Source of the DNA: Halalkalicoccus jeotgali B3
GTDB lineage: Archaea > Halobacteriota > Halobacteria > Halobacteriales > Halalkalicoccaceae
Direction of reading: 5' to 3'
NCBI RefSeq assembly: GCF_000196895.1
Contig: NC_014297.1
Span: 1,596,294 to 1,660,293, forward strand
Length of the DNA: 64,000 bases
Shown one piece after another: positions 17,529 through 27,177 of this stretch. Within the stretch, counting starts at the first letter, position 1, and every line of letters begins with the position of its first letter. The notes beneath the pieces were generated by a model that saw only the letters and a program-made list of their open reading frames with translations, was not told where the DNA came from and did not search any database. The position numbers were made by a program, and so were the translations under genes.

Positions 17529-17959
17529 GTGACGTTTGCCCCCAGGTTCTCGCTTACCTCGCCCAGCTGGACGAACTTGATGTTCGAGAGTCGATCCAGC
17601 GACGTTCCGTCGAGGACTTCCGCGTCCCGGTCGTGGGGGTTGCCGACGTAGACGCGGACGCTCTCGAAGGCCTCCCGACCGCGCGTCGTTTTGTAGGGTA
17701 TCATCCCGCGGATGGCACGCTTCATGAGGCCATCCGGTCGTTTCGGGTAGTACGGGCCGCGATCGCTCCCGATCTCGGCTCGCTTCTCGTAGACGCTCAT
17801 GATGTCGTCGTCGCTGCCGGTGATCACGGCCGATTCGGCGTTGATCACGGCCACGCGCTGGCCGTCGAGTGCGGCCTCTGCGACCTGACTGGCGACCCGG
17901 CCGAGGATGCAATCGCGGGCGTCGACGACGAGGTCTGCTTCGAACTCGGCGACGCTCAT
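17522..17959 (-). CDS. rpl13: 50S ribosomal protein L13
   Basis: A 145-residue uL13 with the opening [17 protein letters not shown], the [11 protein letters not shown] strand, and [18 protein letters not shown]. It overlaps rpl18e (ATGA) upstream and rps9 downstream. Complete and unremarkable. Confidence 0.97.
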   Translation of the reverse strand: MSVAEFEADLVVDARDCILGRVASQVAEAALDGQRVAVINAESAVITGSDDDIMSVYEKRAEIGSDRGPYYPKRPDGLMKRAIRGMIPYKTTRGREAFESVRVYVGNPHDRDAEVLDGTSLDRLSNIKFVQLGEVSENLGANVTW

Positions 17960-18309
17960 GCGATGACCCTCACGTTGCTACCCTCGGGGTTCTGTTCGAT
18001 GGCCTCCTCTAGTTGCACGACTTGGCCGTCGGCCTGTTCGATCTTCGTCTCGGCGGTCCCCGAAAAGGAGACGGCCGCGACGGTGACGTTCTTTTGCAAC
18101 ACACCGCTTCCGAGAACCTTCCCGGGCACGACGACGGTCTCGTCTTCGGTCGCGTACCGTTCGATGCGACCGAGGTTGACCTCGGCGTGGGTCCGGCGTG
18201 GTTTCTCGAGGCGGTCTGCGATGTCGCTCCACACGTCGGCACCCGACTCGCGGGAGACCGACTTGCATTCGGCGATGAGACTGGTGAGCCTCGGATTGGT
18301 CTTACTCAT
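17956..18309 (-). CDS. rpl18e: 50S ribosomal protein L18e
   Basis: A 117-residue L18e: [13 protein letters not shown], then [19 protein letters not shown] and [10 protein letters not shown]. It follows tRNA-Leu by about 40 bp on the same strand. It is the first protein gene after the tRNA and leads the rpl13-rps9-rpoN-rpoK-eno-rps2 run. Confidence 0.97.
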   Translation of the reverse strand: MSKTNPRLTSLIAECKSVSRESGADVWSDIADRLEKPRRTHAEVNLGRIERYATEDETVVVPGKVLGSGVLQKNVTVAAVSFSGTAETKIEQADGQVVQLEEAIEQNPEGSNVRVIA

Positions 18310-18348
18310 AGTTCCTCCTGAGTGTAAGTGGACTGCGGAAAAGCGGAG

Positions 18349-18433
18349 TGCAGGGAGCAGGATTTGAACCTGCGGACTCCTACGAGACAGCGCCCTGAAC
18401 GCTGCGCCGTTGGCCAGACTTGGCTATCCCTGC
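18349..18433 (-). tRNA. tRNA-Leu (CAG)
   Basis: The minus strand folds as a class II tRNA of 85 nt: acceptor GCAGGGA/UCCCUGC with discriminator A, anticodon stem CAGCG/CGCUG around loop UUCAGGG (anticodon CAG), a long variable arm, and T arm GCAGG-UUCAAAU-CCUGC. No intron is apparent. It sits between rpoD and rpl18e and is probably cut out of the operon transcript. Confidence 0.95.
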
Positions 18434-18557
18434 TCGCAACTCCTCGTACTTTCTGCCCCGTAAAACCCCTTTCGGTTACCCACTGCTGGCCAGAGCGTGC
18501 GCTCTCCGCGGGAGCGAACGCCGTGAGGTGGGTGACGGGACACATGACGATACTATC

Positions 18558-19304
18558 CTATAGCGCGACCGCGTCCTCGAGTTCCCGGGCACGGTCCCCG
18601 AGCGAGGCGGCGGCCCGATCGACCAGCTCGGAGGCCGTCATCGAGCCGTCCGTCTCGACGTGGAAGACGAACGCGTCCGGAACGTCCTCGAGGCGCAGCT
18701 CCTTGCCGGGATATCGGTTCGTGAGGTCGTGATCGAACTCATCCGTGAGGACGAGTTCGCCCTCGTCGGTTTCGACGACCCCGCGGACGATGTTCGCTTC
18801 CTCGTCGGCGAACTCCTCGCGGTCACCTTCGATGTTCACCCGAACGAGGTGTCGATAGCCGACCGCGACCCCGCCCTGGTGTTTGGCGTGTTCGCGTCCC
18901 ACGTCGAGGACGGCGTCGGCCTCCAGTTCGAGGCGTTGGCCCTCCTTGAGTTCGATGATGGGGACGTTCCGATCGGCCGGTTCGACCTGCTCGTCCGAAC
19001 TGACCAGGTCGCCCGAGTAGGCGGTCGCGGGGCCCTCGACGTCGAGCGCGAGGGTCACGTCCTCGCCCAGCTCGTAGTCCTCGGGGGTCGAAAGCGGGAC
19101 GAGCCCGAGTCGAAGCGCGAGCTGCTCGTTGAACATCACCGAGGAGTTCTCGATGAACCGGACCGAATCGATCGATAGCGTGGGTACGTCCGCGAGCATC
19201 GCGCGGCGAATGCCGTTTGCGAACGCCGGCGTCGCACCACGAACGAGAAACCGCGCGCTGCGGTCGTCGCGTTCGATGATCTCGACGTCGAAGTTCCCCT
19301 CCAT
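18558..19304 (-). CDS. rpoD: DNA-directed RNA polymerase subunit D (Rpb3-like)
   Basis: A 248-residue alpha-like subunit. The dimerisation domain ([23 protein letters not shown]) and the insert domain are clear. The C-terminus is typical for haloarchaeal RpoD. I do not see the ferredoxin-type Cys clusters found in some archaeal RpoD proteins, as expected for haloarchaea. The start [10 protein letters not shown] at 19304 follows rps11 by one base. It nucleates polymerase assembly with subunit L. Confidence 0.96.
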   Translation of the reverse strand: MEGNFDVEIIERDDRSARFLVRGATPAFANGIRRAMLADVPTLSIDSVRFIENSSVMFNEQLALRLGLVPLSTPEDYELGEDVTLALDVEGPATAYSGDLVSSDEQVEPADRNVPIIELKEGQRLELEADAVLDVGREHAKHQGGVAVGYRHLVRVNIEGDREEFADEEANIVRGVVETDEGELVLTDEFDHDLTNRYPGKELRLEDVPDAFVFHVETDGSMTASELVDRAAASLGDRARELEDAVAL

Positions 19305-19305
19305 G

Positions 19306-19695
19306 CTAGAACCCGCTGTTTTTGGGCGCGCGACAGCCGTCGTGCGGGATCGGCGTGACGTCCTCGATGCGGCCGATCTCCAGTCCGGCACGTGCGAGCG
19401 CACGGATCGTCGCCTGTGCGCCTGGACCGGGGTTCTGCTGGCGGTTGCCGCCCGGACCGCGTACGCGGACGTGAACGCCCTCGATACCGGCATCGAGGAC
19501 TTCCTGGGCGACGGTTTCGGCCATCTGCATCGCCGCATAGGGCGAGGCCTCGTCGCGGTTCTGTTTCACGACCGTCCCGCCCGAGGATTTGGCGATCGTC
19601 TCGGCGCCGGTCTGGTCGGTGATCGTGATGACCGTGTTGTTAAACGAGGCGTGAACATGTGCGACGCCCCACTTGCTGTCTCCTGATTCGCTCAT
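19306..19695 (-). CDS. rps11: 30S ribosomal protein S11
   Basis: A 129-residue uS11: [19 protein letters not shown] at the N-terminus, [15 protein letters not shown] in the middle and the C-terminal [15 protein letters not shown]. It starts directly at the end of rps4 and is followed by rpoD, the universal archaeal order. Confidence 0.98.
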   Translation of the reverse strand: MSESGDSKWGVAHVHASFNNTVITITDQTGAETIAKSSGGTVVKQNRDEASPYAAMQMAETVAQEVLDAGIEGVHVRVRGPGGNRQQNPGPGAQATIRALARAGLEIGRIEDVTPIPHDGCRAPKNSGF

Positions 19696-20220
19696 CTATT
19701 GTTCCTCCGCGCGTTCGGGGTGCAGTTCGTCCGCGAGCGGGCTGTTCTCGTCGAAGCTCACCGAGTCCTCCTGGCTGACTTCCACCATGTACGACGGCAC
19801 CGTCACCCGCTGGCCGTCGACCGTGACGTGGCCGTGGGCGATGAACTGGCGGGCCTGTTTTGGCGTGTTCCCCACGCCCTTCCGGTAGGCGACCGTCTGC
19901 AGGCGGCGTTCGAGCAGGTCGGTGACCTCAAGCGACAGCACGTCGTCGAGGCCCTCCTCGTTGCCGAGGATGCCGATTCGCTGGAGCCGCGAGAGGAACT
20001 CCTCGCCCTCGCGGGCGGCCTCCTCCGCGTCGCCCTGGGCCTGCCCGAGCAGTTCGCGGGCCTCCCGGCGGAACGAGCGCAGCTTCGACTGCGCGCGCCA
20101 GAGCTCTTCTTTGTTCTTCAGGCCGTAGCGCCCGACCAGCGAGTGCTCGCTGGCGATGCGCTCGCCCTGGAACGGGTGGTTGGGCGTCTCGTAGAACTTG
20201 GTGTTGGATCCGAGCGCCAT
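19696..20220 (-). CDS. rps4: 30S ribosomal protein S4
   Basis: A 174-residue uS4 with the S4 RNA-binding domain near the C-terminus ([18 protein letters not shown] and [16 protein letters not shown]). It is shorter than bacterial S4, as in other archaea, and ends in an acidic tail. The ATG overlaps the rps13 stop by one base. Confidence 0.98.
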   Translation of the reverse strand: MALGSNTKFYETPNHPFQGERIASEHSLVGRYGLKNKEELWRAQSKLRSFRREARELLGQAQGDAEEAAREGEEFLSRLQRIGILGNEEGLDDVLSLEVTDLLERRLQTVAYRKGVGNTPKQARQFIAHGHVTVDGQRVTVPSYMVEVSQEDSVSFDENSPLADELHPERAEEQ

Positions 20221-20726
20221 TATTCGTCACCCTCCTCGGCCTCTTCCTTGATGGCCTCGACGTTCACGCCGATGGTCCCCTCCGAGCGCCCGGTCGAACG
20301 GGTGCGCTGGCCGCGGACCTTCTGGCCGCGCTGGTGGCGCACGCCACGGTAGGCGCTGATCATCTGCAGGCGGTTGATGTCCTGCCGGCGGGTGAGTTCG
20401 AGGTCGTTGCCCGTCTCGTGGGTAATCTCGCCGTCGTAGTACCCCTGGTGGTTCGCGAGCCATTCGGGGTTGTTCTCGGCGAATCCCTCGACTTCCTCGA
20501 CGATGGCGTCGATCTCGTCGTCCTCGAGGCGCCCGAACGTCGCGGTACGCGAAATACCGGCGTTCTGGGCGATGATTCTGGCCGCTCGGCGGCCGATACC
20601 GTTCATCTCGCTCAGTGATCGTTCGACGGTCTTCGTCCCATCGAGGTCGGTCTGCCCGATGCGAACGAAGTATCGGAGGTCGTCGTCCTCCTGTCCGTCC
20701 TGTTGTTCTGGGTCTTCTGCACTCAT
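20220..20726 (-). CDS. rps13: 30S ribosomal protein S13
   Basis: A 168-residue uS13 with an acidic N-terminal leader, [15 protein letters not shown], the helix-hairpin-helix [15 protein letters not shown], and the C-terminal [17 protein letters not shown]. First protein gene of the block, 76 bp after tRNA-Ser. It contacts the A-site finger and tRNA in the ribosome. Confidence 0.98.
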   Translation of the reverse strand: MSAEDPEQQDGQEDDDLRYFVRIGQTDLDGTKTVERSLSEMNGIGRRAARIIAQNAGISRTATFGRLEDDEIDAIVEEVEGFAENNPEWLANHQGYYDGEITHETGNDLELTRRQDINRLQMISAYRGVRHQRGQKVRGQRTRSTGRSEGTIGVNVEAIKEEAEEGDE

Positions 20727-20802
20727 GTGTCTCTGTGCGGGCTGTCTTGCGCCACAGCGGTTGCGGTGGTGGTGTGCTACCGGGTCGTCCCGATAGTGTA
20801 AG

Positions 20803-20885
20803 CGTCGTGGCGGGGATTCGAACCCCGGAGGCTGAACGCCACAGAGTTAGCAACCCTGCGCCTTAGGCCGCTTGGCTACCACGAC
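20803..20885 (-). tRNA. tRNA-Ser (GCU)
   Basis: Minus-strand class II tRNA of 83 nt: acceptor GUCGUGG/CCACGAC, discriminator G, anticodon arm CAGGG-UUGCUAA-CUCUG with anticodon GCU, variable arm, and T arm GGGGUUCGAAUCCCC. It decodes AGC/AGU. It lies immediately upstream of rps13 and probably shares its transcript. Confidence 0.95.
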
Positions 20886-20963
20886 ACGCGATCTGTACTG
20901 TCGCCCTGACGGACTCGGGACGCCTCGTCCCTGCAGTGTAGGCACCACAACCTATCCATGTCG

Positions 20964-20973
20964 GGTATTTAAG
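20964..20973 (-). promoter_or_regulatory. Probable TATA box of the tRNA-Ser/rps13 operon
   Basis: The minus strand reads GGGCTTAAATACCC, an A/T box about 80 bp before the tRNA 5' end, predicting initiation near 20940. A GC-rich inverted repeat (GGGACGAGGCGTCCC) lies in the leader between them. No other A/T box precedes this 13-kb block, so this may be its main promoter. Confidence 0.5.
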
Positions 20974-20982
20974 CCCACCGGA

Positions 20983-22287
20983 TCAGTTCACCGGGAGCGA
21001 CCCCAGCACTGCGTCGGCGGCCGCGAGATACGTCTCCAGTTCGGCCTCGCCGTGGGCCCACGAGAGGTGCTGGCGCTTGTAGGGATTCGGCGTGAAAAAG
21101 TGCCCGCGCTCGCGCATCCCGCGTGCGAACGCGACGAACCGCTCCTCGTCGAGCCCGAGGACGTCCTCGTAGCGCTGTGGCTCGCCCGTCACGCCGAACT
21201 GTGGCGAAAAGACGCTGCCGTAGCCCACGACCCGCCCCTCGATCCCGTGTTCGGAAAACAGCCCGTCGAGTCCCTCACGATAGCGCTCACCGAGCGCCGT
21301 TATCTCCTCGATGACGGGCTCCGCAGAGAGCACCCGCAGCGTCTCGCTGGCGGCCGCCAGCCCGACGGGGTGGCCCGAGTACGTGCCGCTGATGACCACG
21401 CCGCTTGTGTTGTCGCCGCCAGCCTGGGCCATGAGGTCCTCGCGGCCACAGACCGCTGCGACGGGGTACCCGTTGCCCATCGCCTTCGCCAGCGCGGTCA
21501 GATCGGGCGTCACGCCGAGTTCGTGTTGCATTCCGCGCGCCGAGTGGCGAAAGCCCGTGATCACCTCGTCGAAGATCAGCGGCACGTCGTTTTCGGCCGT
21601 CGTTTCCCGAAGTGTTTCGAGGAACCCCTCGTCGGGCACTAGACAGTCCACCGAGTGGGGGATCGGCTCACAGATCACCGCCCCGATGTCGTCGAATTCC
21701 GCGAAGGCTTCGACGACCGCCTCGGCGTCGTTAAAGGGGAGGACCTCGGTGTGGTCGACTGCCTCGGGGAGCATCCCGTCCGATTCGGGGTGGGTCTCGC
21801 CGACGCGCTCCCGCGGCGGGTACACGCTGATGTCGACGTAATCGTGCCAGCCGTGATAACACCCCTCGAACTTGAGTACACGGTCGTTGCCCGTGTAGGC
21901 GCGTGCGAGTCTGATCGCGTGGTAGGTTGCCTCGGTGCCGCTGTTACAGAAGTTGACCATCTCCGCACTCGGAAGCAGGTCGACGACCCGTTCTGCGACC
22001 TCCACTTCTAGGGCCGTGGTCGCCGCCCCGTAGAGTACCCCGTCGTCGATCGTTGCTTTCGCTGCGTCGTCGACTGCGGGATGGCCGTGGCCCAACACGA
22101 TCGGGCCGAAGGCGAGGTGGTAGTCAGTGAATTCCTCGCCGTCGACAGTTTCGAGGGTCGGACCACTCGACTCCGAAAACGCGACCTCGCCGAGATCGTA
22201 CGCCTGTGCCCGCAGTCCCGTCTGTGCACCACCCGGGATCACCGCCCGCGCGCGTTCGACGACCGAGCGGCTCGTCGTGTCGTCCAT
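20983..22287 (-). CDS. Class III PLP aminotransferase, glutamate-1-semialdehyde aminomutase-like
   Basis: A 434-residue fold-type I PLP enzyme. The Schiff-base lysine is in LTALAKAMGNGYP, the cofactor-stacking region is NSGTEATYHAIRLAR, and the Asp that binds the pyridine N is in LIFDEVITGFR. Overall order resembles glutamate-1-semialdehyde 2,1-aminomutase. However, the lysine loop differs from genuine HemL (GKIIGGG), so I regard it as a related aminotransferase or mutase of unknown substrate. It stands alone, with its stop just before the tRNA-Ser/rps13 promoter. Confidence 0.75.
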   Translation of the reverse strand: MDDTTSRSVVERARAVIPGGAQTGLRAQAYDLGEVAFSESSGPTLETVDGEEFTDYHLAFGPIVLGHGHPAVDDAAKATIDDGVLYGAATTALEVEVAERVVDLLPSAEMVNFCNSGTEATYHAIRLARAYTGNDRVLKFEGCYHGWHDYVDISVYPPRERVGETHPESDGMLPEAVDHTEVLPFNDAEAVVEAFAEFDDIGAVICEPIPHSVDCLVPDEGFLETLRETTAENDVPLIFDEVITGFRHSARGMQHELGVTPDLTALAKAMGNGYPVAAVCGREDLMAQAGGDNTSGVVISGTYSGHPVGLAAASETLRVLSAEPVIEEITALGERYREGLDGLFSEHGIEGRVVGYGSVFSPQFGVTGEPQRYEDVLGLDEERFVAFARGMRERGHFFTPNPYKRQHLSWAHGEAELETYLAAADAVLGSLPVN

Positions 22288-22363
22288 ATCGGGGTCACTA
22301 TGCAGGCCGCCCTAACGGTATCGACTCGGAGGGAACTATGTCGGCGGCGACCCGACGGAGGGT

Positions 22364-23320
22364 ATGGAGATCGGGATCGTTGGCGCGGGCGTCGCCGGTA
22401 TCGGGGTCGCATACGAACTTCGGGAGTCGAGCGCGGCGGTGACCGTCCTCGAGAAGGGCCAGGTCGTGGGCGGGCGGGCCGCGACCCGGCGGAAGAACGG
22501 CTGTATCTACGATTACGGTGCAAACTACATCACGCCCGACGAGGACCTCGAACGTCTCGTTCGCGAGCGGGCGAGCGCACGACCGATCGGGATCGAGGCC
22601 CCGGTCTGGACGTTCGACGCCGACGGCGTGGTCACCCCGGGCGAGGACCGCGACCGACCCGCGCTGACTTACGCCGACGGGATCGCCCGCAAGGGTGAGC
22701 GCTGGCGGGTCGAAAGCGAGGACTTGGTGGAGACCTTCGATGCGCTCGTCTTGACGCCGCCGGCCCCGCAGACGGCCGCACTCCTGACGGACACAGACTG
22801 GGACGATCCCCTGCGGGACAGGCTCGTCGGCGGGATCGAAACGGTGTCCTATCGGACGATCCTCTCGATCGTGCTTCACTACCCGTTCGAGATCGACCGG
22901 CCCTACTACGCGCTCGTCAACACCGACAAGGATCACGAGATCGGCTGGTGCTCCCGAGAGGAGTGCAAACCCGGCCACGTCCCCGACGGCCAGGCGCTGC
23001 TCGTCGTGCAGATGGCGCCCGAATGGTCGCTCGAACGCTACGGCGAGCCCGACGAGCGGATCGCCGATGCGGCCGCGCGACTGGCCGCCGACCTGCTCGA
23101 CGAACCCCGGATCGCAACGCCCGACTGGTGCGACCTCGGGCGCTTTCGACACGCACTGCCCGACGGCGCACCCGAAGCGGACGTCCTCTCGACGGCGGCG
23201 GATCGCTCGCTTCACTTCGCGGGCGACTGGGTCACCGGGGAAGGACGAGTTGGAGCCGCCTTCGAGAGCGGGCGCGACCTCGGCCGGCGACTATCCCAGT
23301 CGGTCGACGAGCCCCGATAG
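22364..23320 (+). CDS. NAD(P)/FAD-dependent oxidoreductase, amine-oxidase/renalase-like
   Basis: A 318-residue flavoprotein. The N-terminal dinucleotide fold is GIVGAGVAGIG (GxGxxG at 7-12), followed by VLEKGQVVGGRAATRR, which matches the renalase/amine oxidase group. The C-terminal FAD segment is LHFAGDWVTGEGRVGAAFESG. It is shorter than phytoene desaturases. The substrate is unknown. It converges on the TraB-like gene, the two coding ends overlapping by 30 bp. Confidence 0.78.
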   Translation: MEIGIVGAGVAGIGVAYELRESSAAVTVLEKGQVVGGRAATRRKNGCIYDYGANYITPDEDLERLVRERASARPIGIEAPVWTFDADGVVTPGEDRDRPALTYADGIARKGERWRVESEDLVETFDALVLTPPAPQTAALLTDTDWDDPLRDRLVGGIETVSYRTILSIVLHYPFEIDRPYYALVNTDKDHEIGWCSREECKPGHVPDGQALLVVQMAPEWSLERYGEPDERIADAAARLAADLLDEPRIATPDWCDLGRFRHALPDGAPEADVLSTAADRSLHFAGDWVTGEGRVGAAFESGRDLGRRLSQSVDEPR

Positions 23321-23962
23321 ATGGTCGATCCCGACCACGGCGACGACCGGGCCGGGTAGCTCGCCGAGCGCCTCGGCCATGCAGTCCTCGCGGATGGCGT
23401 CCCGGTGGCCGACGTACGGCGGCGAGAACGCGCTCGCGGCCCGCGCCATCGAGACGTGTGAGCGCTCGTCGGCGGCCAACTCCTCGATCCCGCCGGCCGG
23501 ATCGCACTCGTAGGTGAACGATCGGTCGCCCTCGATCCCCCGGCGGCGACCGGGTTCGGTGGCGGCGAGTTGGCAGCGAAACGCACGCGCGCTCGCGGTC
23601 CGGACGCTCTCATAGAGCCGTTCGAGCGTCTCCGAATCGGGTTCCTCGCGCTCGACGTATCGGCGAAACGCGCGTGCGAACCCGGCTCCGGGCCCGTCGA
23701 TCCCGACGACCGGCGCGTCGCTCGCGCGGATGGCGGCACTCATTTCGCCGCCCGAACCGCGATCCTCGCTGGCGTACGAGCGATACAACGCGAGCGCGAG
23801 CGGCGGGAGTTCGAGCGCGAGCGTCTCGTGGGCCCATTGGCCCAGCACCGTCTCGACGCGCGCGACGCTCGCGGGGTGGTCGTGGACGACGCCGACGAGG
23901 ACCAGATCCGGCAGCCGTCGGACGTACTCGGGGTTCGGAACGGGGGTGAGGGTGTTCGACAC
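23291..23962 (-). CDS. TraB/Tiki-superfamily-like protein (putative)
   Basis: A 223-residue protein. The N-terminal strand LVLVGVVHDHPASVARVE and LALELPPLALAL, together with the C-terminal VVAVVGIDHLSGLVDRL, follow the pattern of TraB/GumN proteins: a GTxH motif near the start, an ELD-type acidic element, and a GxxH near the end. These are metal-dependent peptidase-like folds of mostly unknown role. No membrane segments are seen, unlike longer archaeal TraB proteins. The assignment is pattern-based. The last 30 bp are antisense to the end of the oxidoreductase gene. Confidence 0.55.
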   Translation of the reverse strand: MSNTLTPVPNPEYVRRLPDLVLVGVVHDHPASVARVETVLGQWAHETLALELPPLALALYRSYASEDRGSGGEMSAAIRASDAPVVGIDGPGAGFARAFRRYVEREEPDSETLERLYESVRTASARAFRCQLAATEPGRRRGIEGDRSFTYECDPAGGIEELAADERSHVSMARAASAFSPPYVGHRDAIREDCMAEALGELPGPVVAVVGIDHLSGLVDRLG

Positions 23963-24108
23963 GGGCTCTCGAGTCGAACCATCCGCGTCTCGAAGGTATA
24001 GTTCAGCGAACCGACGGGTAACCTGGACGGGTACGTACCGGTAGACGGTGAATTGCGGGTACTCGCCCGCGATGGTGACGGGGACCGACGGGACCGCAAC
24101 GCGCCCGT

Positions 24109-25092
24109 TCAGGCGTTGACGTACTCGTCGTTGATCTCCCAGCCGCCGTTCCCGTCCCGAACCATGTACTCGCCGTAGAACGGCACGCGGTTCGCGACCG
24201 TCTCGCGATAGGTCTCGCGGATCTCCGCCCTGCTCATCTCACCCATCGGTCGGAGGTCGTCGTTGCGGTTCAGACACCCCTTCAGGTAGCCCTCGTGGGT
24301 GACCCGCACCCGGTGGCAGTTCGCACAGAACTCGGGGTTCTCGACGGGGTCGACGATCTCGACCATCCCCTCGCCGTCGCCGTCGTCGCTCTCGACCCAG
24401 TAGCGCGCGCGGTGGTGCATCTCGCGGCGTTCGACTCGCGTCGCCTGCTCTTCGAGCCAGCCGTGGACCCGCTCGATGTCGATGTTCCACTCGGGCTTGC
24501 CGGTGAGTTCGGGCATGTACTGGATCAACTGGAGTTGGAGACCGTCGTTCTCGGCGACGTGCTCGACCATCTCGGGGACGTAGCCCGCGGTGTGCTCGAA
24601 GACGACCATGTTGAGTTTTACCGGATCGAGCCCGGCGTCGAGCGCCGCGTGAACCCCCTCGATCACCCGGTCGTACGCGCCGCTTTTCGTGATCTCGGCG
24701 AACTCCTTCGGGTCGAGTGCGTCCTGTGAGACGTTCACCCGCGAGAGCCCGGCCTCGACGAGCCCCTCGGCGCGACCGGGCAGGAAGGTGCCGTTGGTCG
24801 TCATCGAGACCTCCATCTCGTCGGGCGTCCGGCGGATGATCTCCTCCAAGTCGTCCCGGAGCATCGGCTCGCCGCCCGTGAACTTCACCTTCTCGACGCC
24901 GAATTCCCGGACGACCTCGAGAAAGCGGACCACGTCGTCGGCGCTCATCTCGTCGTCCTGTGGGTCCATCGGGCCGCGCGTATCGCCAAGCCCCTCGTTG
25001 TGACAGTACACACAGTCGAAGTTACACCGGTCGGTCAGCGAGATGCGAACCCCCGTCACCTCCCGCCCGAAGTCGTCGGCGAGGACACTCAT
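24109..25092 (-). CDS. moaA: GTP 3',8-cyclase MoaA (molybdenum cofactor biosynthesis)
   Basis: A 327-residue radical SAM enzyme that starts molybdopterin synthesis from GTP. The SAM cluster is CNFDCVYC (Cys23, 27, 30). The second 4Fe-4S site near the C-terminus uses CANC and a later Cys (GCLNRNDD). [10 protein letters not shown] and the GGxxxxR-type elements are present. The ATG at 25092 ([18 protein letters not shown]) gives the usual length; the frame continues upstream without similarity. No other mo-genes are in the window. Confidence 0.93.
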   Translation of the reverse strand: MSVLADDFGREVTGVRISLTDRCNFDCVYCHNEGLGDTRGPMDPQDDEMSADDVVRFLEVVREFGVEKVKFTGGEPMLRDDLEEIIRRTPDEMEVSMTTNGTFLPGRAEGLVEAGLSRVNVSQDALDPKEFAEITKSGAYDRVIEGVHAALDAGLDPVKLNMVVFEHTAGYVPEMVEHVAENDGLQLQLIQYMPELTGKPEWNIDIERVHGWLEEQATRVERREMHHRARYWVESDDGDGEGMVEIVDPVENPEFCANCHRVRVTHEGYLKGCLNRNDDLRPMGEMSRAEIRETYRETVANRVPFYGEYMVRDGNGGWEINDEYVNA

Positions 25093-25160
25093 GGAACTCA
25101 CTATCAAGCCGAGGAACTTAAACTGGTGGCCACGTTTGCGAATGGAGTAACCGATAGTGG

Positions 25161-25730
25161 TTACCAGAGGTACGCGACCAACAGCGTGAGAAAACAGAGC
25201 ATGAACGCCGCCGCGAGTGCACCAACGACGTTCATCGCGCCCGCGGTGGCGACGAACAACAAGAGGAGATAGAGGACGGTGATCCCGAAGCCGAGGCCGG
25301 CGATCGGACCGGTATCGCCGGTCACGCCCGGAAACGACTCCTCGAAGCGGCGTTCGGGGTCCTCGGCACGCCACTCGCCGTCGACCCGTTCGAGGACGAT
25401 CTCCTCTCCCTCGATCCCCTCGAGGTTGCTCGGACTGTAGCCCAGATCCTCGATCACGCGCGCGAACTTGAAGCGATCGCTCCACGGGATCGGTTTCTCG
25501 AACGCCTCGCTCACGTGAACGTCGTGGGGAAGGCGATACCAGAGTTCGAGTGTCTCGGCGTCGCGATCGACGACGGTCTCGATCCGGGCGCGCAGTCGGC
25601 GGTCGTCGACCGATCGGAGCTGGATCCGTCCCAGTTCGTCCGCAAGGGCGGCGGCGTCGGACTCCACCGGGGCGGGTGTCGGTCGTACTGTCGTCGTTCT
25701 GCCGCTGGTGTCGTGTTCGTGCGGGTCCAT
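25161..25730 (-). CDS. Conserved-type membrane protein with N-terminal soluble domain (hypothetical)
   Basis: A 189-residue protein. The first about 130 residues are soluble and acidic (arginine/glutamate-rich, with [13 protein letters not shown] and an [13 protein letters not shown] stretch). Two closely spaced transmembrane helices follow at the C-terminus (about 140-160 and 165-188, ending LVAYLW). I recognise no family. Divergent from mrp across about 150 bp. Confidence 0.7.
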   Translation of the reverse strand: MDPHEHDTSGRTTTVRPTPAPVESDAAALADELGRIQLRSVDDRRLRARIETVVDRDAETLELWYRLPHDVHVSEAFEKPIPWSDRFKFARVIEDLGYSPSNLEGIEGEEIVLERVDGEWRAEDPERRFEESFPGVTGDTGPIAGLGFGITVLYLLLLFVATAGAMNVVGALAAAFMLCFLTLLVAYLW

Positions 25731-25880
25731 TGTCTCCCCCTCCCACCGTGGGATGTCTACACACTACTTGGCCGACCGACATACGTATTGTGTCCGGGAT
25801 GCGACCGATCGATCCTCGGGCAGACCGGCGACGTTCCTTCGACAGTAAGCGTTATCCGCCCGAGAACGCCTACCTCGGGC

Positions 25881-26921
25881 ATGGACGACAACGACGTCCT
25901 CGATCGTCTACGGAGCGTCGAGGACCCGGATCTCGGCGACGACATCGTCTCGCTCGGGCTCGTCAACGAGGTCTCGGTCGACCCTGACCGGATCTCGATC
26001 TCGCTCGCGCTCGGGGCGCCGTACTCGCCGACCGAGACGCAGATTGCGGCCGACGTCCGGGAGACGCTCTCGGATCTCGACCGGGAGATCGACCTCTCGG
26101 CACGCGTCGAGTCGGGACTCTCGGCCGACGAGCAGGTGCTGCCGAACGTCGAGAACGTCATCGCCGTCTCCTCGGGGAAAGGCGGCGTCGGGAAGTCGAC
26201 CGTGGCGGTGAACCTCGCGGCCGGCCTCTCGCAGATGGGCGCGCGCGTCGGGCTGTTCGACGCCGACATCTACGGGCCGAACGTCCCGCGGATGGTTGAC
26301 GCCGACCAGCGTCCCCAGGCCACCGAGGAGGAGGTCATCATCCCGCCGGAGAAGTTCGGGATGAAGCTCATGAGCATGGATTTCCTGGTGGGAAAGGACG
26401 ACCCCGTGATCTGGCGGGGCCCGATGGTGCATAAGGTGCTCACCCAGCTCTGGGAGGACGTCGAGTGGGGCCACCTCGATTACATGATCGTCGACCTCCC
26501 CCCGGGTACGGGCGACGCCCAGCTCACCCTGCTCCAGAGCGTGCCCGTCACGGGTGCGGTGATCGTCACCACACCACAGGACGTCGCGATCGACGACGCC
26601 AACAAGGGCCTGCGGATGTTCGGGCGTCACGACACGGTCGTACTGGGGATCGCCGAGAACATGAGCGGCTTTATCTGTCCCGACTGTGGCAGCGAACACG
26701 AGATCTTCGGGAAAGGAGGTGGCAAAGCCTTCGCCCAGGAGAACGAACTCCCCTACCTCGGGGGGATTCCGCTCGATCCGTCCGTGCGAACCGGTGGCGA
26801 CGAGGGCAAACCGATCGTGCTCGATTCCGACAGCGAGACGGGCAACGCCTTTCGCGTCCTCACCGAGAACGTCGCGAACAACATCGGCGTGACCAAACGC
26901 CAACAACAGAGCCAGCGATGA
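25881..26921 (+). CDS. mrp: Mrp/ApbC-family iron-sulfur cluster carrier ATPase
   Basis: A 346-residue P-loop ATPase that binds and transfers Fe-S clusters. Residues 1-80 form a MIP18/DUF59 domain. The deviant Walker A GKGGVGKST starts at residue 99, followed by GLFDADIYGPNVPRM, DLPPGTGD and a C-terminal CPDCG pair that bridges the cluster in dimers. The start at 25881 (MDDNDVLDRL) was chosen because the DUF59 domain begins there. Its stop overlaps the next gene's ATG. Confidence 0.93.
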   Translation: MDDNDVLDRLRSVEDPDLGDDIVSLGLVNEVSVDPDRISISLALGAPYSPTETQIAADVRETLSDLDREIDLSARVESGLSADEQVLPNVENVIAVSSGKGGVGKSTVAVNLAAGLSQMGARVGLFDADIYGPNVPRMVDADQRPQATEEEVIIPPEKFGMKLMSMDFLVGKDDPVIWRGPMVHKVLTQLWEDVEWGHLDYMIVDLPPGTGDAQLTLLQSVPVTGAVIVTTPQDVAIDDANKGLRMFGRHDTVVLGIAENMSGFICPDCGSEHEIFGKGGGKAFAQENELPYLGGIPLDPSVRTGGDEGKPIVLDSDSETGNAFRVLTENVANNIGVTKRQQQSQR

Positions 26922-27136
26922 GCGAGTGGGGGGATCCGGATCCCGAGCGGGTCCGCCTGCTCCGGAAAACCGCCGACGACCTCCGGGGCGAATGTTCGGA
27001 AAGCGAGCAACTGGCGGCGATCCTGTATCGGGTGAGCGACCTCTACGACGAGGACGAGGAGACGGATCCAGAGGAGATCTACATCGCGGTTCGGAACATC
27101 CTGAACGTCAAAGAGAACGGCGGGCTCGGCCGATAG
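26918..27136 (+). CDS. Small acidic protein coupled to mrp (hypothetical)
   Basis: A 72-residue protein starting MSEWGDPDPERVRLLRKTAD and continuing ESEQLAAILYRVSDLYDEDEE, probably a helical bundle. The ATG overlaps the mrp stop (ATGA), so translation is coupled. This points to a role with the Fe-S carrier, but no function is known to me. Confidence 0.75.
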   Translation: MSEWGDPDPERVRLLRKTADDLRGECSESEQLAAILYRVSDLYDEDEETDPEEIYIAVRNILNVKENGGLGR

Positions 27137-27177
27137 ACGACGACAAGAGGTTTCCGCGCGGGCCGACTGGTGTGGCC

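Noticed and set aside
20983..22287. Calling the class III aminotransferase hemL
   Set aside because: The active-site lysine loop differs from canonical HemL and there is no haem-gene context.
25161..25730. Assigning the two-helix membrane protein to molybdenum cofactor transport because it is next to moaA
   Set aside because: No transporter motif is present; adjacency alone is not evidence.
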